From: Marinobacterium jannaschii DSM 6295
Lineage (GTDB): Bacteria > Pseudomonadota > Gammaproteobacteria > Pseudomonadales > Balneatricaceae
Length of the DNA: 64,000 nt
NCBI RefSeq assembly: GCF_000620085.1
Contig: NZ_KK211064.1
Span: 124,001 to 188,000, forward strand
Direction: 5' to 3'
A program made the position numbers and the translations under genes. How positions within the stretch are numbered: the first letter of the stretch is position 1; each line of letters starts with the position of its first letter. Below the pieces are notes generated by a model that made no database searches, was not told where the DNA came from, and worked only from the letters and a program-made list of their open reading frames with translations. Of the stretch, positions 54,671 through 62,089 are shown one piece after another.

Positions 54671-56577
54671 TGCTGTGATGCCTCAATCTGCTGGTTCAAC
54701 AGCCGCTCCAGCGAGTCCAGATCGTCTCCCTCGCTGAGTGCCTCTACACCCTCCTGCAGGGCAGCATCGACCTTTTGCCAGCTGCCGGTGGCGGAGGTTT
54801 CCGGTGACAGGTGGCGTGCTTTCTCCTCAGCCAGACGTGCGGCCTTGCTGCTGTCCTCATTGCTCCGGGCCTGCTGCAGTTTCTTATCCAGTTGCTGGGT
54901 GTAGCGTTGTTCCTTGGCAATGCTGCTGGCACTGGTAAAGAGCAGGCTGCCACTGGACCCGGCGCGGGCGCTGTTGCCCGTTGCGCCTGGCTGGCCGCCG
55001 ATGCCGGATTTGCCGCTACGGCCGCGATCGCCGTCGCTACCACTGCTGCCTCGACGGCCATCCGATCCACTGGCGCCGGGCCAGCCATCTATACCGCCGA
55101 AGTTGGTGTAGGGCACGGCGACACCGTTGTAGTAGCGATAGCCGTTATAGGCCGCACCACCGCGGCCACCCGGACCGCCCGCACCGCCGTCACCACCGGC
55201 ACCGCCACGACCACCTGCACCCGCACTGCCACCACGGCCAGCAGAACCGGCCTTGCCGCCGGGGCCGCCGCTGCCGGGCTGTCCCGCCTGGCCGCCGGCG
55301 ATATCCACCTTAACGGCACGCTTTACCTGCGCCAGCAGTTGCGGGCTGCCGCTGACCTGGATCAGCAGGCGTGCGCCATCACCGCCGTCGCCGGCGTTAC
55401 CGCCACGACCGCCCTTGCCACCCTTGCCACCGCTGCCGCCCTTGCCGCCATCACCGCCGCTGCCGCCGCGACCACCATCGGTGCCGTCGCTACCGGGGCC
55501 GCCACGGCTGCCATTAGTGCCGTTGGAGCTAGCGGTGGCATTACGGCCTGGTGAGCCTCGATAGCCGTTACGGCCATCCTTGCCGTGTGAGCCGGTGCGT
55601 CCCTTGGCGCCGTCGCCGCCTTTACCGCCGCTGCCGCCTGCGCCACCGCTTCCCCCATTACCGCCATCGCCGCCATCACCGCCGCGGGCAATAATCATCA
55701 GTTCGCTATTAGGGGGAAGCAGTGCCTGCCGGGGCCTGGAATCGCTGCGGTATTGCCAGCGCAGGCGCCAGAGTCCGTTGGCACTAAACTGGGAATCGAC
55801 CTGATCGATATTCACCACGACCGTGCCCAGGTCCTGGCCCGGCAAGCCATTGGCCCCGGGCTGGCCCTGTGTGCCATCGCTGCCATTACGGCCGTCGTCG
55901 CCATCATAACCACTGCGTTCGCCATCGCTGCCGGCAATGCCGCGATTGCCGGATGCCCCGGCCTGCCCGGCGTGGCCATTACTGGCCTTGGGTGCGCTGA
56001 AGTTCAGGGTGGCCGCACCGGGATAGCTGAAGTCCGGCGTCAGCACCGCTTCGGTGGTGGCCTGCAGCTGCGGTAGTTCGATGGCGACACGGATGCCTTG
56101 TTCGTTGGCGTGCAGTGAACTCATCGGCTGGCTGTTGAATTGCGCTCCGGAGAAACTGCCCTTACCGCTACGCAGGGTGAAGCTGAACTGCTGCCAGTCC
56201 AGGCCGCCGCCAGGCGCGGTGGAGAATATATTGCCGGTCTGGTCGATCAGGTAGATGGCGCTGAAGGGCCTGATCTCCGCTGCCTGGTAGACCGGGATCT
56301 CGGTGCCCGGTGAGATAACCGGCACCAGCTTGGCCACACTGGCAGGCTTGGCCGGAGCCACTTGCAGGGTGCCTGTTGCGGTTTCTGGAAGCGCTGGAAA
56401 CAGCGGCTGGACCCGCAGGCTCTGGATACCCGGCAATGCCGGGATATCAGTGGCTGTAGCCTTGGGGGCCGGATGTTTCTCCGCTGTAGGCCAGAAGCGC
56501 GCTTCCTCGGCATGCAGGGGCAGCTGGGTGCCCAGCGCCAGGGAGGCGGTCAGCAGTCGAATACGGATAGAAGTCAC
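54667..56577 (-). CDS. Exported collagen-like Gly-X-Y repeat protein
   Basis: A 636-residue protein with a GTG start (GGGAGG seven bases upstream) and a signal peptide (cleavage near LHA-EE, about 24). A beta-rich head of about 175 residues is followed by three glycine-repeat blocks (about 200-250, 300-405 and 432-545), separated by short non-repetitive strands (VVVNIDQVDSQFSANGLWRL and LLIQVSGSPQLLAQVKRAV). The blocks read G-x-x with many GGD, GGS, GGK and GRG triplets and little proline, so a triple helix is not certain; a glycine-rich polyproline-II-like bundle is an alternative. The C-terminus (about 560-636) is a charged coiled-coil-like helix. Probably a surface or periplasmic fibre; no recognised orthologue. 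Confidence 0.7.
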   Translation of the reverse strand: MTSIRIRLLTASLALGTQLPLHAEEARFWPTAEKHPAPKATATDIPALPGIQSLRVQPLFPALPETATGTLQVAPAKPASVAKLVPVISPGTEIPVYQAAEIRPFSAIYLIDQTGNIFSTAPGGGLDWQQFSFTLRSGKGSFSGAQFNSQPMSSLHANEQGIRVAIELPQLQATTEAVLTPDFSYPGAATLNFSAPKASNGHAGQAGASGNRGIAGSDGERSGYDGDDGRNGSDGTQGQPGANGLPGQDLGTVVVNIDQVDSQFSANGLWRLRWQYRSDSRPRQALLPPNSELMIIARGGDGGDGGNGGSGGAGGSGGKGGDGAKGRTGSHGKDGRNGYRGSPGRNATASSNGTNGSRGGPGSDGTDGGRGGSGGDGGKGGSGGKGGKGGRGGNAGDGGDGARLLIQVSGSPQLLAQVKRAVKVDIAGGQAGQPGSGGPGGKAGSAGRGGSAGAGGRGGAGGDGGAGGPGGRGGAAYNGYRYYNGVAVPYTNFGGIDGWPGASGSDGRRGSSGSDGDRGRSGKSGIGGQPGATGNSARAGSSGSLLFTSASSIAKEQRYTQQLDKKLQQARSNEDSSKAARLAEEKARHLSPETSATGSWQKVDAALQEGVEALSEGDDLDSLERLLNQQIEASQQ

Positions 56578-56594
56578 GGGTTATCCTCCCTGAA

Positions 56595-58580
56595 TCACTG
56601 TAGCCAGCGCGAGCGGATCGCCTGATCCACCTTGGCCTGAACGGTCGTATCGTCCTGAGCCAGCAACCGTGCCAGCCGTGCGGCGGGCAGTGCTTCGGCA
56701 TCAGGCGCTGCGCGCACCTGCTGCAACAGCGGTGGCAGGAAGCGGGCGCGCTGGGTCGCATCCAGCACCTGGCTGTGTTGCTGTACCAGGCGGTCGATCA
56801 GGCTGGTGGGTAGTTGTGGTGCTTGCTGTAATACGGCGCGCTCCAGCAGCCAGGGCAATGGCGTCTGTAGCAGCAACGGGGTCATCCCCGGGCTGTCCGG
56901 GCTCAGTCCGAGCGTCAGTGCGGCCTGCGCCAGCTTACGTGGTTGCTGCTCCGGCCATTCTGTCCTCGCGTGCAGGGCCAGACTGCTCCAGGGCAGGATA
57001 ACTGCTGCCCGGGGCTTGCTGCCCTGTTCGATCAGGCGATGCTGCAGCTCCAGCCAGGCCGCGGCGTTGCCCGCGTTGATGGCCGGTGACAGGCTGGCCA
57101 TCAGCGGGTTGTAAAACTCCGCTGTAAAACTATCCCGATGGATCACCAGATGATCATAGAGTCGCGCGCTCCAGCCTGAATGCCACTGCTGACCCAGAAC
57201 CTGGGCACAGGCCAGAGTGCGTGATGGACGGGGGGCTTCGCTGTGGCTGCTGTCACGCGGACAGATATCCTGCGGTCGCCCCTGCATCAGCAGGCTGACA
57301 TTACGGATCCAGGCCTGTTGAGCCCCGCTGTTACCAGGCTCAAGGTTCAGATAGGTCCTGAGCAGCGGGCTGATCTGCTGGCGCGCCGCCGGTACTGCGA
57401 TACCCAGTGCCGCAGGCTGGAAAGGGCGGTAGTTGCCAAGTTGCAGGGTGGCGAGCAGCTGGCTTTTCGCCTCTGCCGAGGTATCGGGCGCGGCCAGTTC
57501 CATCAGGCGCAGGGCGATAATCAGCCGCCCCATCGCATCATGGTCGCTGGCCTGAATGTGTTGCCCGGCTTCGCTCCGGAAGTAGGCAACCGGAAAAAAA
57601 CGGCCAAGGCTGTGCTGGCGGGCGTCACTCAGGGGCAGTTGTGAGATCTGCTGGCGCAGGGCACGCAATGGCTCGCGCTGACCATGACTATCACCCTGCA
57701 GCTCGGCCAGGCGACGATTGACCAGCTGTAGCAGTGCTGAATGCTGCGAGGCATCGCTGCTGAGTTCGGGCCAGAAATTGGACAGCTGCGCTATACCCAG
57801 GAACTGCTGGTGCAGGGCGTTGCCCCAGCGGGCCTGTTCGGGCTGCTCCGACAGCGCCTGGAACGACTGCTGCCAATGGTCCAGCAGGGCGCTTGCCAGC
57901 TGGCGATGTATGTCTGGCAGCGCGATGATGGCTGGCTGCTGTTGTATCAGGGCCTGGGCGTAGGCGCTGAAATCGGCGCGTTCTAGCTGGGTGGCCGCGA
58001 CACTGACCAGTGTCGCGGCGGCCTCCGGCGTTGGGATAGTGGCCAGGTTCTGCGCGGCCAGATCCCAAAGCCGCTCGCTACTACGGCGGTTGCTATTGGC
58101 TAAAAGCGTCAGCTTGGGGCCGAAGGTGGCTTTCTCATAGCGCGGCGGCTGGGCCATCAATCGACGCAGGGCCTCCACGTAGCGCTGCAGGCTCTGACCC
58201 GGAACCTGAGCTTCCTGGCCCAGATTCAGCAACTTGGCGGGATTCAGCAAACTGGCCGATAAGATGCCCCTGGCTTCGTCGGGCGCTTTCGCATCGGCCT
58301 GGGCTGCTGGCAACAGTGCTGCCTTTATATCTGGCTGAGCCAGCATCTGCGCGGCATAGTGGAGTCGCATCGCCAGGCCCTGCGGATCGCTAAGAGTCAG
58401 CGGGTCATCCTCTTGCTCCAGCAGGGCGCTGCTGTCGTCCAGGTAGGCCTGAGCGGATTGAGGTGTCAGGGCGCTGCCAGACGGCGGCTTCAGGGGGCTG
58501 GCGACACAACCGGCCAGTAGCAGGCAGAGAAGGCTGATCTGGGTCGATCGCCTAAATAGACTCACGAGCTGTTGCATCAT
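56595..58580 (-). CDS. Large lipoprotein with helical repeats, first gene of the collagen-like operon
   Basis: A 661-residue protein with the lipobox LLLAGC (Cys25). The residue after Cys is Val, not Asp, so outer-membrane sorting is expected. The rest is almost wholly helical, Leu/Ala/Gln-rich, with short amphipathic helices that suggest a solenoid (TPR- or HEAT-like) scaffold, though no repeat is clear enough to name. GGAG lies nine bases before the ATG. It is 17 bases upstream of the collagen-like gene, which overlaps the DUF2135-like gene, so the three form one operon. It may anchor or export the other two. Family unknown to me. Confidence 0.62.
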   Translation of the reverse strand: MMQQLVSLFRRSTQISLLCLLLAGCVASPLKPPSGSALTPQSAQAYLDDSSALLEQEDDPLTLSDPQGLAMRLHYAAQMLAQPDIKAALLPAAQADAKAPDEARGILSASLLNPAKLLNLGQEAQVPGQSLQRYVEALRRLMAQPPRYEKATFGPKLTLLANSNRRSSERLWDLAAQNLATIPTPEAAATLVSVAATQLERADFSAYAQALIQQQPAIIALPDIHRQLASALLDHWQQSFQALSEQPEQARWGNALHQQFLGIAQLSNFWPELSSDASQHSALLQLVNRRLAELQGDSHGQREPLRALRQQISQLPLSDARQHSLGRFFPVAYFRSEAGQHIQASDHDAMGRLIIALRLMELAAPDTSAEAKSQLLATLQLGNYRPFQPAALGIAVPAARQQISPLLRTYLNLEPGNSGAQQAWIRNVSLLMQGRPQDICPRDSSHSEAPRPSRTLACAQVLGQQWHSGWSARLYDHLVIHRDSFTAEFYNPLMASLSPAINAGNAAAWLELQHRLIEQGSKPRAAVILPWSSLALHARTEWPEQQPRKLAQAALTLGLSPDSPGMTPLLLQTPLPWLLERAVLQQAPQLPTSLIDRLVQQHSQVLDATQRARFLPPLLQQVRAAPDAEALPAARLARLLAQDDTTVQAKVDQAIRSRWLQ

Positions 58581-59022
58581 TGCTTACTCCATTTTCGCAG
58601 TGGCATTGCTGGTAAATACAGCGATGTCTTGCCACGGATCGGGCTGGGATCATTTTAGGCAATGGGCCTGGCTTTTATCCGTTGTTTTCCTTTACTTGCA
58701 ACCTTGTCGTTATTTAATCGGTATTGGTTTGGCTGTTTTCGGTCTTAAACCAACAGAAAAAATCTAAGGTAAAGCAGTCTGAAAAGTAGGGTTATTCGTG
58801 CCTGTTCTTGACTGATGATTCTAATTTATTCGTTTTTTCCCATCGATGCGATAGCACTAAAGGGCTGATTGGCGGGTTAAAGACCGTTAAGGAGAAAAAC
58901 CCCGGTGCAATAAGAAATTTGTTTGGCACTTAATCAGTCAGTTGGCTATCTTTCTAAGACTATTCATTTTGATTACGGCCGGTTGCTGCCGTACCTACCG
59001 ATGCAACAGGGAAGGGGATACT
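58581..59022. other. Divergent region between the collagen-like operon and the chemoreceptor gene
   Basis: 442 bases, more AT-rich than the flanks. An inverted repeat TTGGTTT / AAACCAA (58724-58753) around 16 bases could be an operator. No FliA-type promoter (TAAA-N15-GCCGATAA) and no sigma-54 promoter was found. An in-frame extension of the chemoreceptor to 58942 is not accepted. Confidence 0.45.
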
Positions 59023-61539
59023 GTGAACGCTATAAAGCACCTATCAATTCGCAAAAAACTACTGGTAATGATGACGGCCCCCTTTCTGGCGCTGTTGATT
59101 TTTGCCGGTATGGCGATTGGCGAGCGGATGCATGATGCATCAGCAACTGCGACGCTGCACGATGAAGCGGAATACGCCGTAGCATTGGCTGCTATCGTGC
59201 ATGAATCGCAGAAAGAGCGCGGCATGACCGCCGGTTTTATCGGCAGCCAGGGCACGGAGTTTGTTTCAGAGCTGCCACAGCAGCGGGTCGTCTACGATAA
59301 GGCCGTCGAGAAGTATGAAGCGCTGAAGCAGCGTTTGCCGGTCTCCGACCTGCCCACAAAATATTCCGATACCCTGACCGAAATCGAAAGCAGGATGGAG
59401 CAGCGTCACGGCATCCGCCAGCAGGTTGATCAGTTGAGTATCTCTCTGGGGGAAGCCCTGGCATTTTATACTGGCTTTAACAGCAAGGTGTTGAATGCAA
59501 CCAGCCTGATGCGGGATAAGGCAGAAAGTCCGGCACTGTCTTCAGCCGTCTCAGCCTATATGAACTTTATGCTGAGTAAAGAGCGGGCGGGTATCGAACG
59601 CGCGGTGCTGACTGCGACGTTTGCGCAGGACCAGTTTACCCCGGCCAGCTTTGTTAAGTTTAATAAACTGGTTGAGGCGCAGGATAGTTACCTGAATGTT
59701 TTTGAAAGCTTCGCCTCAGAATCTCAGCTTGCCGCCTATAAAAAAGCCACGACCGACAGCAGCTATAAAGAAGTGCAACGGATGCGCGATATCGCTGTTG
59801 AGCGTGGTCTTGCCGGAGGCTTTGGTATTGAGGCCGGCTACTGGTTCAATACCATCACCGCTAAGCTGGGCCAGCTAAAACAGGTCGAGGATACCCTGGC
59901 CGGGGATCTGATGACGATGAGTGAGACGGCCCTGAATGAGGCCCGGCGGGACGAAATTATTGAGATTATTCTGCTGGTTGTGGTGATCGGTATCACGCTG
60001 TATATCTCCAAGGTGATCGTACAGGGTATTACCGGGCCGATGCAGCAGCTGCAGAATGAATTGAAACAGATTGATAGCAGCGGTGAGTTCGTGATCTCCA
60101 TGGACACCGACAGTCGCGACGAAGTGGGTGATATGGTGCGCTCACTGAAAGGCTTTGTCGGCTCGGTACGTGAGACATTTACCGATGTGGGTGGCGTGGT
60201 GGAGCAGATTGCTGAGGGTAACTTTTCCGCCCGTATTCAACGTGAAATGCGGGGAGATACTGAACGCCTGAAAGACTCGGTCAACCGCAGTGCACAACAG
60301 ATCTCGGGGGTAATGGACGATCTGGGTTCAGTGATGGCAGCCCTTTCTCGTGGCGACTTCAGCCGCAAGATGGATCCGGCCGTGCCGGGTGATTTCAAGC
60401 AGGTCGCTAAGTCGGTTTCGGCTACGGTCGATAGCACTCAGGAAGCGATGTCGGCGATCAGGGTGGTGATGGAGGCGATGGCCCGGGGTGACTTTACCCG
60501 CCGCATCGATGCCGAGCTGCAGGGCGAGTTCGATCAGCTGAAGCAGAACGTTAATCTGTCGCTGACCAACCTGGAAGAGGCATTCGATGAGATCAGCACC
60601 GTTGCCCTGGCGCAGGCGGAAGGTAATCTCAGCAAATCTATCGTTGGAAACTACCAGGGTGCCCTGGACGACCTGAAACAGGCGCTGAATCAGAGTGTCG
60701 AGCAGAACCGCACAACCGTACAACGGATCACCGAGTCGTCTGACGAAGTGGCCGAGAATGCGCGCAAAGTGGCTCAGGGCGGCAATGCCCTGTCCGATCG
60801 CACCCAGCAGCAGGCGGCGGCGCTGGAGCAGACCTCTGCCAGTACCGAGGAGCTGGCGGCGACGGTGAAGCAGAACGCGGATAACGCAGACAATGCCAGT
60901 CAGCTGGCGGATGTGGCGCGCCAGAATGCCGAGGAAGGCAGCGAGATCATGAAACAGGCCCAGGAGGCGATGAAAGAGATGCAGAGTTCGGCCAAGGCGA
61001 TCGGTGAGATCACCGGCCTGATCGACTCTATCGCCTTCCAGACCAACCTGCTGGCACTGAATGCGGCGGTGGAAGCGGCGCGGGCCGGCGATAACGGCCG
61101 TGGCTTCGCCGTTGTGGCCAGCGAAGTACGTAACCTGGCGCAGAAATCGGCCGAGTCGGCACGTAAGATCAACGAGCTGATCGGTAACTCGGTGGCTACG
61201 GTGGAAGCGGGCAGCGCCCAGGTAAAACGCTCCAGCGAGCAGCTGGATCAGATTACCGGCAATATCAACGAAGTGGCCAGCCGGGTGACTGAGATTTCGG
61301 TCGCCTGTAATGAGCAGGCCCAGGGTATCAGCCAGCTGACTGAAGCGATCCATTCGATGGACCGTAACACCCAGAAAAACGCAGAGATGGTGGACAACAC
61401 CCTGATGGCAGTAGAGGGGCTTAACGGCCTGGCAAGTGATTTGCGCGAGCAGATGTCGCACTTCCAGCTGGAAGCGGCTGGCGCTAGCTTCAGCCAGGAA
61501 GCCGAGGACAGCTACGAAGAGGATTTCGAGCCAGCCTGA
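59023..61539 (+). CDS. Methyl-accepting chemotaxis protein with NIT sensor and tandem HAMP-like modules
   Basis: An 838-residue receptor from GTG at 59023 with GAAGGGG upstream. Membrane helix 1 is at about 13-32 and helix 2 near 310-330. Between them is an all-helical NIT (nitrate/nitrite-sensing) domain with [18 protein letters not shown] (about 66-83). After helix 2 come a HAMP and at least three HAMP-like modules, marked by [24 protein letters not shown] and EGNLSKSI at roughly 55-80-residue spacing. The signalling hairpin tip [22 protein letters not shown] is near 665-690. No NWETF-type tether is present (end EEDFEPA). A nitrate/nitrite attractant fits the denitrification genes in the window, but is inference. 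Confidence 0.86.
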   Translation: MNAIKHLSIRKKLLVMMTAPFLALLIFAGMAIGERMHDASATATLHDEAEYAVALAAIVHESQKERGMTAGFIGSQGTEFVSELPQQRVVYDKAVEKYEALKQRLPVSDLPTKYSDTLTEIESRMEQRHGIRQQVDQLSISLGEALAFYTGFNSKVLNATSLMRDKAESPALSSAVSAYMNFMLSKERAGIERAVLTATFAQDQFTPASFVKFNKLVEAQDSYLNVFESFASESQLAAYKKATTDSSYKEVQRMRDIAVERGLAGGFGIEAGYWFNTITAKLGQLKQVEDTLAGDLMTMSETALNEARRDEIIEIILLVVVIGITLYISKVIVQGITGPMQQLQNELKQIDSSGEFVISMDTDSRDEVGDMVRSLKGFVGSVRETFTDVGGVVEQIAEGNFSARIQREMRGDTERLKDSVNRSAQQISGVMDDLGSVMAALSRGDFSRKMDPAVPGDFKQVAKSVSATVDSTQEAMSAIRVVMEAMARGDFTRRIDAELQGEFDQLKQNVNLSLTNLEEAFDEISTVALAQAEGNLSKSIVGNYQGALDDLKQALNQSVEQNRTTVQRITESSDEVAENARKVAQGGNALSDRTQQQAAALEQTSASTEELAATVKQNADNADNASQLADVARQNAEEGSEIMKQAQEAMKEMQSSAKAIGEITGLIDSIAFQTNLLALNAAVEAARAGDNGRGFAVVASEVRNLAQKSAESARKINELIGNSVATVEAGSAQVKRSSEQLDQITGNINEVASRVTEISVACNEQAQGISQLTEAIHSMDRNTQKNAEMVDNTLMAVEGLNGLASDLREQMSHFQLEAAGASFSQEAEDSYEEDFEPA

Positions 61540-61595
61540 GGCGCCCGCGCCCGAGGGCAGCACTTAGCTAATCTCTAGCTATACTTCATAGTATT

Positions 61596-61626
61596 AAGGG
61601 TCAGCTTTCATGCTGACCCTTTTTTT
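61596..61626 (+). terminator. Rho-independent terminator after the chemoreceptor gene
   Basis: AAGGGTCAGC-TTTCAT-GCTGACCCTT followed by further T, about 57 bases after the stop codon. Confidence 0.92.
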
Positions 61627-61733
61627 AGGTCGTATACCGACTTCTATGCCGGGGGCCGCACGTCGGTCTCCCGATCAACCAGCGCCGGCGGAGACTGGCC
61701 CAGGTGCACTAAGGACAATGGGAGGAGCGCGCG

Positions 61734-62078
61734 ATGAACACCTTTTCTATTGAGTCCTGGTATAAGGCAGAGGGAGCTGAAAGCTCCGTGCCAGCCGGAA
61801 TCATTCATTTCCACGTCAGTAAACGCACCCACCGCCTGCTGGAAAAGGCGGAGGAGCGATTGTCAGAACGTGCCACCGAGCGGGAGATGGATATCCCCGC
61901 CGAGATGGAGAGCCTGCGGCTGGAAACGCCGCAGGAGTACGAAGAGATTGATGACTGCCAGTTTCATGTCTATCTCAGCCCCCGGGATGGTCGCGGCCAT
62001 TTCTTTCTTAAGGGGCACAGCAAGCCGGATGGCGGCCTGTTTTACTCTAATGCCATTATGGTGGACCAGCTGGGGTAA
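61734..62078 (+). CDS. Hypothetical protein, 114 residues
   Basis: A small acidic soluble protein with no signal peptide or membrane segment. The N-terminus (MNTFSIESWYKAEG), a charged helix at about 30-60 (KAEERLSERATEREMD) and a beta-rich C-terminal part (CQFHVYLSPRDGRGHFFLKGHS) can be seen. GGAGG lies 12 bases before the ATG. No family is recognised. It is convergent with hrpB, ends 11 bases before it, and follows the chemoreceptor gene on the same strand after a terminator, so it is probably transcribed alone. Confidence 0.62.
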   Translation: MNTFSIESWYKAEGAESSVPAGIIHFHVSKRTHRLLEKAEERLSERATEREMDIPAEMESLRLETPQEYEEIDDCQFHVYLSPRDGRGHFFLKGHSKPDGGLFYSNAIMVDQLG

Positions 62079-62089
62079 CAGCCGCCGCA

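Noticed and set aside
54811-55554. Ala/Thr-rich open frame opposite the collagen-like gene
   Set aside because: A direct result of the glycine codon repeats read on the other strand.
55089-55990. Repetitive DNA that might be taken for a CRISPR or satellite array
   Set aside because: The repeats are in-frame glycine codons of an exported protein, without fixed repeat and spacer lengths.
58581-59022. FliA or sigma-54 promoter for the chemoreceptor gene
   Set aside because: Neither TAAA-N15-GCCGATAA nor TGGCAC-N5-TTGC was found; a TTGGCAC at about 58922 has no matching -12 element.
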